Counted from the stretch's first letter, positions 45,710 to 54,525 are shown. The stretch is 64,000 nt of DNA from Hymenobacter metallicola (GCF_004745645.1 NZ_SRMB01000001.1:1612001-1676000); one strand, 5' to 3'. Notes: a model not told the origin generated them from the sequence alone. Program-made: numbers and translations.

Positions 45710-47161
45710 TTAGCGCCGCAGGGCCTTGAGCTCGGCTACCCGGACAATCCCGGTCCCGAACAGGATGGCGACAAAGGCCAGCCCCCCTCCTACCGCCTCG
45801 AGTAGCCAGTGGTTGAAAAGCTGCTGCAAGCCCCAGAATACGCCGCACAGCAGTCCAAACGCCAGCAGCAGGCGGCCAATGGTGGCCCAGGGCACGGCCA
45901 CGCCCGCCCGCCGCTGCACCAGCCACAGGTAGCCCCCCGACACAAACACGACGCAGAGCAGCGTATTCAGGGCCGCGGCCAGGGCGCCGTAGCGGGGTAG
46001 CAGGAAAACGTTGAGCACCACGTTCAGCCCGATGCTACCCGCCACAAGCCAGCTCACGGGCTTTTCGTGGTTGGTGCTGGTTAGCAGGGTGCTGTAGATG
46101 GCAAAGAAGGCGTGCACCAGCACGTTCACAAACAAGATTTTCAGGCTCAGAGTCATACGCTCCAGCTCGGGGCCAGTGCTGTGGGTAAACTGCCAGAACA
46201 ACACTTCCCCGCGAAACAGCACGAAGGCGCAGACAAAGAGCAACGGCACCGTAACGACGCGCTGCCCAAACCAGAGCAGTTCCTGCTGCTCTTCGCGCTT
46301 GCCCGTAACGAAGGCAAACTTGGCAAAAAACAAGGGTAGCACCGTCCACAGATACATCATCACGGCATCGACCCAGCGGTAGGCCGCCGCGTAGTAGCCC
46401 GCCTCGGCCGGCGAGGCCAAGCGCTCCAGCATCAGCATATCCACCCGCTCGTTGAGGCCGTAGACCAGCGTTATCAGGGCCAGGGGCAGGCTGGCTTGCA
46501 GCAAGTTGCGGGCATGCTCCCATTTGAGCCTGAAGCGCACCCGCCCGTAGAGGCGCGTCACCAGGCCGTAAAGCACCACAAAGGTGAAGAGCACCGCCAC
46601 GGCCCGGGCGCCCACGTAGCGGTCCAGGGTAATGCCAACCGGAATCAGGGCCAGCACCAGCACCAGCAGCAGGGCTTTTTCCAGCACCGACAGCACGGCG
46701 TCGGTGTTAAAGCGCTGGTGGGCCTGCAGGGTGCCGCGCAAAAACTGCGTGTACTGCATCACCAGCAGCGAAGCGCCGGTAAGGGCCAGCAGCGTGAGGG
46801 TGTGGCCGTGGTAGCCCAGCAGCCAGCCGCTGCCCACCATCAGCCCCAGAAACAGCACCGACAGCCAGCCCTTGAGCGGAAGCAGCGTGGGAAAATATTC
46901 GCTTAAGAATTGCGGATTGGCCGCTACCCGCTTGGTAGTGAGCTGGGTAGTACCCAAATCCGACACCGAGGCCACGATAAGCGTCCAGTTGAACAGGGCC
47001 GTAAAAGTACCAAAAGCGGCGTGGCCCAACCGGTCCTGCACCAGGTTTTCCACGACCACCCACCCGGGCTTCACCAGCAGGTTGAGCAGAACGACGAAGC
47101 TGATATTTCCGAAAAACTTTTTGATACGGCCAGAACCTAAGTGGGGGCCGAAATTAAGCAA
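45710..47161 (-). CDS. Wzx-like polysaccharide flippase (MOP superfamily)
   Basis: 483 residues with about 12-14 hydrophobic helices, in the polysaccharide biosynthesis protein/MurJ-like MOP exporter superfamily. Useful stretches are FFGNISFVVLLNLLVKPGWV at the first helix and YGLNERVDMLMLERLASPAE near residue 235. It should flip lipid-linked oligosaccharide units across the inner membrane. The first in-frame start is a TTG at 47161; no ATG occurs before the first helix. It is divergent from the Wzz-like gene, with about 230 bases between their starts. Confidence 0.88.
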   Translation of the reverse strand: MLNFGPHLGSGRIKKFFGNISFVVLLNLLVKPGWVVVENLVQDRLGHAAFGTFTALFNWTLIVASVSDLGTTQLTTKRVAANPQFLSEYFPTLLPLKGWLSVLFLGLMVGSGWLLGYHGHTLTLLALTGASLLVMQYTQFLRGTLQAHQRFNTDAVLSVLEKALLLVLVLALIPVGITLDRYVGARAVAVLFTFVVLYGLVTRLYGRVRFRLKWEHARNLLQASLPLALITLVYGLNERVDMLMLERLASPAEAGYYAAAYRWVDAVMMYLWTVLPLFFAKFAFVTGKREEQQELLWFGQRVVTVPLLFVCAFVLFRGEVLFWQFTHSTGPELERMTLSLKILFVNVLVHAFFAIYSTLLTSTNHEKPVSWLVAGSIGLNVVLNVFLLPRYGALAAALNTLLCVVFVSGGYLWLVQRRAGVAVPWATIGRLLLAFGLLCGVFWGLQQLFNHWLLEAVGGGLAFVAILFGTGIVRVAELKALRR

Positions 47162-47323
47162 AAACCCTGGGCACAGCCCAGTAATACGGTAGGCAGCGGC
47201 CAGAAACCGAACAGCCCGCCTCCCGGAGCCAGGCTTTTGGCCCAGCGCCGACCTGTACTAGCCCAAGCGTTACTTTCGTTACCAGAACCATTCGGCGGCC
47301 TATTCATTGCGCGGAATTTGAAG

Positions 47324-47331
47324 TAGCTTTG
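47324..47331 (+). promoter_or_regulatory. Bacteroidota -7 promoter element before the Wzz-like gene
   Basis: TAGCTTTG matches the TAnnTTTG -7 consensus of Bacteroidota primary-sigma promoters exactly and lies 60 bases before the preferred ATG. A TTG lies upstream but at a shorter than usual spacing (14 bases). The position argues against the longer ORF start at 47329, which would lie at or before the transcription start. Confidence 0.5.
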
Positions 47332-47391
47332 CCCCAATGCAGTTTGCCGAAAACCGGCGAAAACTGCGTCTGTCGTCCTTTTACCTTTTGC

Positions 47392-48477
47392 ATGTCTTCC
47401 CGTTCCTATTCATTATTGGGTCTGTGGCCCGTAGTCAACCGTTGGAAGTACCTGGTTGCCGCCGCCGTCGGTCTGGCCCTGGTCATCAGCGTAGTAGTGA
47501 GCCTGTTGATGCCGAATATCTATAAGTCGACAGCCGTATTTTACCCCACTAACCCCAACACCACAGACCCCGACCGCATCGTGTCGGATGGGGGCAAGCT
47601 GGAGCTGGGTGGCCGGGCCGAAGACCTGGACCGGGTTATTACCATCGGCGAGTCGCAAACCCTGGCCGAACTCATTATCAAGCAGTTCAACCTGCACAAG
47701 CACTACAAAACCGGGGAAGCCGGCGACGCGGCCGACCAAGCTGCTCTGGACGAGTTCAACAGCAACTTTACCATTGTTCACAACGACCGGGACGCTATTG
47801 AGGTCAACTTTCAGGACACCGACAAGGTGCTGGCGGCCCGGGTGGCCAATGCCATTGTGCAGAATATCGACTCGATCAACCAGCAGCTGACTTTCGAAAA
47901 CCGCCGCAAGATTATTGAGCTCTACCAGGGCCGCAAGGAGTTTTTGGAGCGCGAATACACCGCCGCCCACGACAGCCTGCTGGCCGGCCGCCGCCGCTAC
48001 GGCATCTACGGCATGGAAAACGAGTCGCGCTACCTGGGCCGGGCCATTATCGAAACCGAAACCAAGCTGCGCCAGGCCGAAGGCGAAGGCAACAGCAGCA
48101 AAGCCGCCGGCCTGCGCAAAGCCCTGCGCGGCCTCACCCAGGCCGACGGCGGCAACTACCTGAACCTGGAGAACTACGTGAAGGGCACCGACCGGATGGC
48201 GACGATATACGCGCGCTTTGCCGACATCCAGGGCCGCCTGATCGGGGCCCGCAATGCCTACGAAACGGCCAAGCTGGCCATCAGCGGCAAGATTTCCTCG
48301 ATCTACAGCGTGCAGAAAGCTTTCCCGGCTACGAAGAAAACCAAGCCCGTCCGCTGGCTGATTGTGGCCTCGTCCGTGGTTATTACCCTGGCGCTGTCCC
48401 TGATTCTGATCACCTTGCTGGAGCTCTACCGCGGTAATCTCAGCGTAGGCCGCCCCGGCTCCGAACCCCAGTACTAA
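47392..48477 (+). CDS. Wzz/chain-length-determinant-like polysaccharide co-polymerase
   Basis: 361 residues from the ATG at 47392; a 21-residue longer start at 47329 overlaps the -7 element. The topology is typical of Wzz: first helix near residues 18-38 (VAAAVGLALVISVVVSLLMP), a large, mostly helical periplasmic region with coiled-coil character (about 100-300) and a second helix near 325-345 (WLIVASSVVITLALSLILIT), with only a few residues after it. No Walker motifs follow, so it is not a BY-kinase fusion. It should set chain length for the polymerase-like protein encoded 8 bases downstream. Confidence 0.88.
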   Translation: MSSRSYSLLGLWPVVNRWKYLVAAAVGLALVISVVVSLLMPNIYKSTAVFYPTNPNTTDPDRIVSDGGKLELGGRAEDLDRVITIGESQTLAELIIKQFNLHKHYKTGEAGDAADQAALDEFNSNFTIVHNDRDAIEVNFQDTDKVLAARVANAIVQNIDSINQQLTFENRRKIIELYQGRKEFLEREYTAAHDSLLAGRRRYGIYGMENESRYLGRAIIETETKLRQAEGEGNSSKAAGLRKALRGLTQADGGNYLNLENYVKGTDRMATIYARFADIQGRLIGARNAYETAKLAISGKISSIYSVQKAFPATKKTKPVRWLIVASSVVITLALSLILITLLELYRGNLSVGRPGSEPQY

Positions 48478-48484
48478 CCCGCTG

Positions 48485-49948
48485 ATGGCCGCTACTTCGC
48501 TGCTGGCGCGCCTGCGCCCCCAAGATTCGGCCCAACGCCTCTACATCGGCTTTATCGTGCTGCTGCTGGTCAGCGGGGCGGCGGCCATGCTGCTACAGGC
48601 CTCGCTGTGGCTGGCCCTGCCGTTTGCCCTGCTGGGGGTGGTCGTTCTATTGGTCGACTGGCGCTGGGTGTACTACGTGCTGCTGCTCACGCTGGCCTTC
48701 TCCCGGGAAATACCGCTGCCCGGGGGCCTGAGCATGGACGTGCCTTCCGAGCCGCTGATGCTGATTTTGCTGATGTGCTTCGGCGTGAGCGTGCTCCTGG
48801 GGCGCACCCAGGTACCGGCCCGTATCTGGCGGCACCCGTTGGTCATTATTATGGGCCTGGCCCTGCTGTGGTCATCGGTGTCGATGATGTTTTCGGTCAG
48901 CACGGTGAAGTCGGTGAAATATCTGCTGGCCAAAACCTGGTACATCGTGCCGTTCGTGTTTGTCACGGCTTCCATTGTGCGCCGCCCGGCGGATGTGTGG
49001 CGGCTCGTGGCCTTCTACGTAGCCGGAGCCGCTATTACGGTCATCTACACCACGTTTCGGCACGCTACCAAGGGCCTGAGCTTCGACTCTATTAACTGGG
49101 CCATTCAGCCGTTCTACATCAACCACGTGATTTACGCCGTGGTGCAGGCCCTGCTGATTCCCTACGCTTTCTACGCCGCCCGCGACGCGCAGGGCACCCG
49201 CCGGCTGCTCTGGCGCATTGCCCTGGGTATTTTGCTCTTCGGCGTGGTGTTTTCCTATACCCGGGCCTCCATGGCTTCGCTGCCCCTTGCGGGCCTGTTC
49301 TACCTGGCCCTGCGCCTGCGCCTGACCCGCGTTATTCTGGCCGTTGCCGCGGTTGTGGTTACGCTGGGCGCCACGTACTTCATGCACCAGAACAACTACA
49401 TGCTCTACGCCCCGGATTTCGAGAAAACCGTCTTCAACGGCCACAATTTCGAAAAGCACCTGGAGGCTACCTACAAGCTGCAGGACGTGTCGGGCATGGA
49501 GCGGGTGTACCGCTGGGTCGCTGCCGCCCGCATGATCAGTGAGAAGCCCCTGACGGGCAGCGGGCCGAGCACCTTCTACCCTGAGTACAAGAAGTACACG
49601 GTCAAGAGCTTCCGCACCTACGTGAGCGACAATCCGGAAAAGTCGACCACGCACAACTACTTTTTGCTGCAGCTAGCCGAACAAGGCTTCCCGGGCTTCC
49701 TGCTCTTTGTTGTTCTCTTTGGTACGGCGCTGGTGTTGGTCGAGAAGCTGTATCACCGCAGCCGCTCCCCCCAACACCGCCGCGTGGTGCTGGCCGCAGG
49801 CCTGTCGTTGGTGGTCATCATCTTTCACTTGCTGCTCAACGAGCTGGTCGAAGTCGACAAGGTGGGCTCCTTCTTCTACATTGCCCTGGCTTTGCTCATG
49901 CGTGCCGAAGGCTGGATTGCTGAGGAAAACAGTGTAGCGGTGCAGTAA
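48485..49948 (+). CDS. O-antigen ligase/polymerase-like membrane protein (Wzy/WaaL superfamily)
   Basis: 487 residues with about 11-12 helices. The large periplasmic loop near residues 300-395 carries the superfamily-typical MERVYRWVAAARMISEKPLT and STTHNYFLLQLAEQGFPGFL, where the HN[Y/x] motif and the nearby Arg are expected in the active site. It belongs to the O-antigen ligase family (PF04932-like), whose members either polymerise repeat units or attach the glycan to lipid A or protein. The tight coupling to the Wzz-like gene favours a Wzy-type polymerase; that choice is inference. Confidence 0.88.
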   Translation: MAATSLLARLRPQDSAQRLYIGFIVLLLVSGAAAMLLQASLWLALPFALLGVVVLLVDWRWVYYVLLLTLAFSREIPLPGGLSMDVPSEPLMLILLMCFGVSVLLGRTQVPARIWRHPLVIIMGLALLWSSVSMMFSVSTVKSVKYLLAKTWYIVPFVFVTASIVRRPADVWRLVAFYVAGAAITVIYTTFRHATKGLSFDSINWAIQPFYINHVIYAVVQALLIPYAFYAARDAQGTRRLLWRIALGILLFGVVFSYTRASMASLPLAGLFYLALRLRLTRVILAVAAVVVTLGATYFMHQNNYMLYAPDFEKTVFNGHNFEKHLEATYKLQDVSGMERVYRWVAAARMISEKPLTGSGPSTFYPEYKKYTVKSFRTYVSDNPEKSTTHNYFLLQLAEQGFPGFLLFVVLFGTALVLVEKLYHRSRSPQHRRVVLAAGLSLVVIIFHLLLNELVEVDKVGSFFYIALALLMRAEGWIAEENSVAVQ

Positions 49949-49990
49949 CGTCCTGCCGAGAAGGCGTGGATGTGCTGAGGGGCTAGTGCC

Positions 49991-50157
49991 CGTGTCCTTG
50001 CGAGGCGCAGCCGTGGCAATCCGTCTTCTGCGCAGGTAGTCACGGTCTTTTACCAGAAAGCCCTTTATTCCAGCTGGAATAAAGGGCTTTTCACGTTAGG
50101 GGGCTCAGCACATTGCAGAGGACGAAGTGCGTCGTCCGGCGTCCTCGCAAGGACACG
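49991..50157. repeat. 167-bp palindromic intergenic repeat element
   Basis: CGTGTCCTTGCGAGG (49991-50005) is the exact reverse complement of CCTCGCAAGGACACG (50143-50157). Inner pairing continues imperfectly, for example GTCTTCTG near 50023 with CAGAGGAC near 50116. The motif CCTTGCGAGGCGCAGCCGTG followed by GCAATCC has the look of a dispersed intergenic repeat known in several Bacteroidota. A separate perfect palindrome is nested at its centre (50057-50090). Confidence 0.65.
50057..50090. terminator. 34-bp perfect palindrome, bidirectional terminator
   Basis: AAAGCCCTTTATTCCAG is followed directly by its reverse complement CTGGAATAAAGGGCTTT, with no loop between. The 3' arm ends in TTTT on both strands. 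It separates the convergent ends of the ligase-like gene (stop 49948) and the SpoIIE phosphatase (stop 50185) and sits inside the larger repeat at 49991-50157. Confidence 0.75.
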
Positions 50158-50184
50158 AATTCACCAGTTCAGCTTTTCACCTCT

Positions 50185-51438
50185 TTACTTAAACCGGCAG
50201 CTGAGAATCGTGATGTCGTCGGCGAACTGGTTTTTGGTGACGCTGAATTCCTCAATTTCCCGCAGCATCTCCTTGTGCAGGGCCGTCAGCGGCAGGTAGC
50301 GGTTACGCTGCACCAGCTTTACAAGGCCTTCCTCGCCGTACTCGGCCCCGGCTTCGTCGAAGACTTCGGTCAGGCCATCGGTGTAGCTCAGCAGCAGGGA
50401 GTGGGGCGGAATTTCGGTTTCGCCCACCGTTAGCATGGGCAGCTTCTCCATAATGCCCAGCATCACGGTGCCGGACTTGAGGTACTGAATCGGGCCGGAG
50501 TCGGTGAGCAGAATCGGGTCGTTGTGGCCGGCATTCACGTACTGCAAATGCCGCGTGGCCCGGTTATAAATGCCGAAGAAGACGGTGATAAACTTCTCCC
50601 CGCCCGAGTTACGGAACAGCAGGTGGTTCAGCTCGTGCACAATGGTGGCCAAATCCACGTTCTGCCGCAGCAGAGTGCGCAATCCGGCCTGGAAGTTCGA
50701 CATCAGCAACGAAGCCGGCACACCCTTGCCCGATACGTCGGCCACGCAGAACAGGAACCGGTCCTTGTCGATGCTGACCACGTCGTAGTAGTCGCCGCCA
50801 ATGGCCGTGTGGGGCACGTAGCTGGCGTGCACGGCCACCTGGGCATCGTTGGGCAGCTTGCTTGGAAACAGCAGGTTCTGCACTTCCTGGGCAATTTCGA
50901 TTTCCTTGCGCATGGCCGCGGCCGAAATCCGCTGCCGGTTCAGGCGCCGGTTTTCGATGGCCCCAACCAGGATATTGCTCAGGGTTTCCAGAAACTTATT
51001 GGCCTCCTCATTGGCGTAGTCCTCCTGCACGTTGCCAATTATCACGTAGGCCAGCACGGTGTCTTGCTGGGTCACGGGAATCACGGTTTCGAGCTTTTCC
51101 CACTCCTTGTCCAGGCCCAGACTGGCCACCGGGCAAGGGCCGGCCAAGCAATTGTCGATGATCTGGTCGGGCAGCGGAATTTTCTTGAAATCGGCCAGCT
51201 GAAAACCAAACGACACGGTGCACTGCCACCGCCCTTCGTCCTTGACGTAGAGCACGATACGACGGATATTCAACTGCCCCAGCAGGGTAAACTGAAAGAT
51301 CTTGTAGAGCGTCTCCTCGGTGGTGTCCTGGTTGATGGCCTGGGTGATTTCCAGCAAAGCGCTCAGCTCCTGCTTTTTCAGCAGCAGCACCTTTCGCAGG
51401 CTCAGAACGTCGGGGTGAACGTGACTCGTATCAGGCAT
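50185..51438 (-). CDS. GAF plus PP2C/SpoIIE serine phosphatase
   Basis: 417 residues, soluble. Residues about 10-175 form a GAF-like sensor domain preceded by a short coiled coil (VLLLKKQELSALLEITQAIN). Residues about 200-415 form a SpoIIE/PP2C phosphatase with AIGGDYYDVVSIDKDRFLFC (metal Asp residues), VADVSGKGVPASLLMSNFQA near 245, NAGHNDPILL near 310, LLSYTDGLTEVFDEAG near 365 and QFADDITILSC at the end. Such proteins dephosphorylate anti-sigma-factor antagonists in partner-switching stress pathways. No antagonist or anti-sigma kinase is adjacent, so its partner is not identified here. Confidence 0.92.
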   Translation of the reverse strand: MPDTSHVHPDVLSLRKVLLLKKQELSALLEITQAINQDTTEETLYKIFQFTLLGQLNIRRIVLYVKDEGRWQCTVSFGFQLADFKKIPLPDQIIDNCLAGPCPVASLGLDKEWEKLETVIPVTQQDTVLAYVIIGNVQEDYANEEANKFLETLSNILVGAIENRRLNRQRISAAAMRKEIEIAQEVQNLLFPSKLPNDAQVAVHASYVPHTAIGGDYYDVVSIDKDRFLFCVADVSGKGVPASLLMSNFQAGLRTLLRQNVDLATIVHELNHLLFRNSGGEKFITVFFGIYNRATRHLQYVNAGHNDPILLTDSGPIQYLKSGTVMLGIMEKLPMLTVGETEIPPHSLLLSYTDGLTEVFDEAGAEYGEEGLVKLVQRNRYLPLTALHKEMLREIEEFSVTKNQFADDITILSCRFK

Positions 51439-51534
51439 CGGGTTGGTTTTTCGTTGTTAGCTTTTGGGTCGTTGGTTAGTCGCTTTTAGCTTGGGGAAAA
51501 GCCTGTTTAAAAACGAAAAACCGCTACTTAAAAC

Positions 51535-52716
51535 CTAAGCACCAAGGGGGGTTTTGGGGTCGTAGGCATCGCGCAGGCCGTTGCCCAGCAGGTTGAAGCT
51601 CAGCACCAGCAGACTGATGGCCAGCCCCGGCAGCAGCGTAAGCCACAAGCCGGCCTGGGTGCCCAGCAGCTGAAACCCTTCGTTCACCATCAGGCCCCAC
51701 GACGGGGCTGGCGGCTGCACGCCCAGGCCCAGAAAGCTCAGGCCAGCTTCCAGCAAGATAGCGGCCGCAAAGTTACTGGTTGCAATTACAATCAGGGGCC
51801 CCGTCATGTTGGGCAGCAGGTGACGGGCAATCAAACGGCTCTGGGGCAGGCCCAGCACCCGGCCGGCTTCCACGAAGGTTTTTTCGCGCAGGCTCAGCAT
51901 CTGGCCGCGCACTACCCGGGCCACATCGACCCACATGGTAAGGCCCACGGCCACGAAGGAAGTCCAGACACCCTTGCTGTCGAGGGCCAAAGAAATAGCA
52001 ATGACCAGCATAATGCCCGGGATGCTCCACACCACCGTCATCAGGCCCAGCAGCACACTATCGACCCAGCCCCCCACGTAGCCCGCCACGGCCCCGATGA
52101 GCATGCCCAACACCAGCGAGATGAGCACCGCCACCAAGCCGATTCCCAGCGACACGCGCGTGCCCAGCAGCAGGCGGCTTAGCTCGTCGCGGCCAGCTTT
52201 GTCGGTACCCAGCCAGTAGGTTCGCTTCACAATCCGCTCCTGCTCCACAATGCGTTGCAGTTCCTGGGCCGGGCCCGTCTGGCCCGCCACTTGCGCCAGG
52301 GAGTAGCGCCGGGGCTGGTCGGCCAGGGCGCTGTGGTTGCGGTAGGGCAGTATCAGCACCGAGTCGCCCACGATTCGGTAGCCGCCGATGGGGGTTTCCT
52401 GAAAATGCGTTTCGCGCCCCTGCCACCACGTGCGCCAGATGTTGTCGGGAGCGGCCGTTTCGGCCGCGGCGGGCAGGCGCAGAATAGTGGCCACGAAGCC
52501 GGGGGGCTCTTTTTGGAGCTGCACCAGCCCGTTGTTGGCATTGGGCGAATTATCGGGCAGCACCCAGTAGCCCGCCAGCGCCACCAGCGTGCACAGCACA
52601 ATGAAGCCCAGACCCAGCATGGCGGGGCGGTTTTGCAGCAGGCGCTGCCGCACGTAGTAGCCCGGCGGGCGGGCCGGCGGCGGGCCAGGCGCAAAAGAAG
52701 CGGTGCGGGTGGCCAC
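51535..52716 (-). CDS. ABC transporter permease, OppC/DppC type, with large periplasmic insert
   Basis: 393 residues from a GTG at 52716, two bases after the stop of the upstream gene. The in-frame start at 52788 would overlap that gene by 71 bases and add an unconvincing leader. After the first helix (about 27-45) comes an insert of about 120 residues before the usual OppC start motif TYWLGTDKAGRDELSRLLLG. Then come five or six helices with the coupling-loop EAA-type sequence (EAGRVLGLPQSRLIARHLLP). The C-terminal NLLGNGLRDAYDPKT is typical of OppC. No partner permease, ATPase or binding protein is nearby, so the rest of the peptide or nickel-type transporter must be encoded elsewhere. Confidence 0.88.
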   Translation of the reverse strand: MATRTASFAPGPPPARPPGYYVRQRLLQNRPAMLGLGFIVLCTLVALAGYWVLPDNSPNANNGLVQLQKEPPGFVATILRLPAAAETAAPDNIWRTWWQGRETHFQETPIGGYRIVGDSVLILPYRNHSALADQPRRYSLAQVAGQTGPAQELQRIVEQERIVKRTYWLGTDKAGRDELSRLLLGTRVSLGIGLVAVLISLVLGMLIGAVAGYVGGWVDSVLLGLMTVVWSIPGIMLVIAISLALDSKGVWTSFVAVGLTMWVDVARVVRGQMLSLREKTFVEAGRVLGLPQSRLIARHLLPNMTGPLIVIATSNFAAAILLEAGLSFLGLGVQPPAPSWGLMVNEGFQLLGTQAGLWLTLLPGLAISLLVLSFNLLGNGLRDAYDPKTPLGA

Positions 52717-52717
52717 C

Positions 52718-53002
52718 TTAGCGGCTATTATGGGCCAGCAGGCCGGGCTTGGTGGCCAGGAAGTAGCAGTCGCGCACCAGGGCCCCAAACGAAGTGGTTT
52801 CGTAGGCCAGCTCGGTATCCGGGTCGGGGTAGAAGCACTTGATGAAGTCCTGCTCCAGCAGGCCGCGCAGGCCGCGCTCCAGCTCGGCGGCGGGCAGGCC
52901 GGTTTTTTCGCGCAGGGTATTAAAGGGAGTGACGAAGTACAGCTCGTCGATGATGTCGTATTCGGTATCGGTCACGGGGAGCGGGGCAGGTGAAGTAAGC
53001 AA
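52718..53002 (-). CDS. Small conserved-looking protein upstream of the OppC-type permease
   Basis: 94 residues from a TTG at 53002; an internal GTG at residue 10 (just before TDTEYDIIDELYF) is an equally good start giving 85 residues. No export signal. The sequence DELYFVTPFNTLREKTGLPA followed by ELERGLRGLLEQDFIKCFYP reads like a winged-helix layer (helix, turn, helix, then a short strand). No named family was recognised. Its stop is one base before the permease start, so the two are almost certainly co-translated. Confidence 0.6.
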   Translation of the reverse strand: MLTSPAPLPVTDTEYDIIDELYFVTPFNTLREKTGLPAAELERGLRGLLEQDFIKCFYPDPDTELAYETTSFGALVRDCYFLATKPGLLAHNSR

Positions 53003-53129
53003 ATGTAGCTCCGCGCGACGGGAAAGGGAAATGCGAGGGTGGTTTTGGGGGAGTCTTCTGTCTTGTTTGCGTTTGGCTTATGCTATCAGCAAGCGCAGCA
53101 GCACGGTTTCGGCAATGGAGAGCGGAACG

Positions 53130-53651
53130 TTAGGGGCAACCAACCACCATCATGCTGCTTCTAATCGATTCTATTTCTATATAGGCCATGATACTCTTAA
53201 TTTCCTTCGTCGATAGCTGGAAGCTAGGCATCTGCTGCTGCTGGTACTGATCGAAGATCTTCACTGCGTACTCGTCGCCGCTGGCTACCATTTTGCTGGA
53301 ATTTCTCACCCATGGCACCAGCCAGGCAATGGAACGACGCTTATGAACATCTTTTAGGGCGGGCCCTACCACTACTTCCTTAACAGCATGGCATTGAGCA
53401 CAGTTACGGGTAAATAAAACCTCTCCCTGCACACTAGCAGCCAGCGTTACAGAATCAAAACCCATAACGGGGGCAGCCAGTTGCGTTGAATCCAAAGGCT
53501 GAGCACTGTCACCTGCAACGAAGGCCAGCGGTTCTGTATCGGGCGGCACGATGGAAACCAGACCGGCCGCGCTAAGCAGCAAACTGCCCATAGCCAACAC
53601 AACAGCCAGCATACAAACTGGCAACATCCAGGCAAAATCGTACTTCCGCAT
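53130..53651 (-). CDS. Membrane-anchored or periplasmic c-type cytochrome
   Basis: 173 residues. One N-terminal helix (VCMLAVVLAMGSLLLSAAGL, about 12-32) acts as signal or anchor. The single haem-binding site is RNCAQCHAVKEVVVGPALKD (CxxCH near residue 85); the distal Met is probably in QQQQMPSFQLSTKEI near 140. The size and layout fit a class I cytochrome c domain as in other Bacteroidota electron-transfer lipoproteins, though there is no lipobox Cys. No oxidase or reductase genes are next to it, so its partner is unknown. Confidence 0.85.
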   Translation of the reverse strand: MRKYDFAWMLPVCMLAVVLAMGSLLLSAAGLVSIVPPDTEPLAFVAGDSAQPLDSTQLAAPVMGFDSVTLAASVQGEVLFTRNCAQCHAVKEVVVGPALKDVHKRRSIAWLVPWVRNSSKMVASGDEYAVKIFDQYQQQQMPSFQLSTKEIKSIMAYIEIESIRSSMMVVGCP

Positions 53652-53833
53652 GAGCGTAGAGGCCTGTTACAGCCCGTTGATTCACTAGATAAGTACGCTC
53701 AAGATTAGTGCGAAAACAACCGCTCCTGCCCTGTTTTACTGGGTATTTCTGTCGTAGCTTGACCGGTTTTAACCCAAGCCTAAGCTTCAGCGCTTTTCGC
53801 TGGCCCGGGCCGGGTTATGGTTGCACGGCAACC

Positions 53834-53903
53834 TTACTTTGTCCTCACCGCCCGCTCCTTCCACACGTAGCTCCCGCGCAGCCCCAGCAGCTAAGGCGTA
53901 GGG
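53834..53903 (-). pseudogene. Remnant of a GT2 gene 3' end
   Basis: On the minus strand this stretch encodes LLGLRGSYVWKER, identical to the C-terminus of the intact GT2 protein at 54621-55787, followed by a diverged tail AVRTK and a stop at 53834. Upstream, PYALA can be aligned with the GT2 protein only after restoring about 8 deleted bases. It is thus a decayed duplicate of the last few dozen codons. The core is the 39-bp exact repeat at 53852-53890. The rest of the gap 53652-53973 shows nothing else. Confidence 0.7.
53852..53890. repeat. 39-bp direct repeat, left copy
   Basis: Identical over 39 bases to 54630-54668, starting CCGCTCCTTCCACACGTAGC. The right copy is the 3' end of the functional GT2 gene. 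The two copies bracket the AT-rich lipoprotein gene at 53974-54525, 778 bp apart. Confidence 0.9.
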
Positions 53904-53973
53904 AACTACCAGGTCTACTTCAGCAATACAAACGGTAGCCTAGTCAAGCTAGTTGAATAGGAAAGCTCACAGT

Positions 53974-54525
53974 TTACTTGTCTGATACTGAGCTTAGCAT
54001 TCGTATGAATAAGTCATTGCGCTTATGATTGTACTGCTCGCTATCATCAATAGAGGCAAAGTTCATTTTAATAACCTTCTCTTTCTTCACCATGAAAGCG
54101 GTAGTAGATCTTAGATTGACACCCCTAGCTGAGAATGAATAATCAACCAGTTTCATAGTGGCTGCATTTATGACTGTATCCTTACAGGAAATCAGCTTGA
54201 ATTTTTCAAGCACTTCACCCAATCCTTCTTCATAAGTAGAACAAAGACTATTATTGAACTCGCTTTTATCCAACGGCACAAGAGTCATCACAATATTATC
54301 GCAGAATGATATTTCCTCGCCGCATTTTGCTCTAAAAGCACGGGATGTACTATCTTTTACTGTTACTGCTTCCCATTTCTGAGGCAAGGTAAATTGTACT
54401 TGATCAAAGCTCTGATTGCCTGGATCTTTACGCTGCACCTTCACTTTTACATCTACATTGCAAGCACTGCAAATGAGTAATGCAGCTACTAAGTAGCTGC
54501 TGGATAGTGTAAAATTCATTTGCAT
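53974..54525 (-). CDS. AT-rich lipoprotein of unknown function
   Basis: 183 residues. The signal ends in a lipobox (ALLICSAC, Cys near residue 22), so it is a lipoprotein; a second ATG at codon 3 is an alternative start. The mature part is mostly beta-prone with no recognised domain (for example VQFTLPQKWEAVTVKDSTSR and NAATMKLVDYSFSARGVNLR). It might be a small immunity- or stress-type lipoprotein, but no family was matched. Its codons are visibly richer in A and T than every neighbour, and it lies between two copies of a 39-bp direct repeat, both consistent with recent acquisition. Confidence 0.75.
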   Translation of the reverse strand: MQMNFTLSSSYLVAALLICSACNVDVKVKVQRKDPGNQSFDQVQFTLPQKWEAVTVKDSTSRAFRAKCGEEISFCDNIVMTLVPLDKSEFNNSLCSTYEEGLGEVLEKFKLISCKDTVINAATMKLVDYSFSARGVNLRSTTAFMVKKEKVIKMNFASIDDSEQYNHKRNDLFIRMLSSVSDK

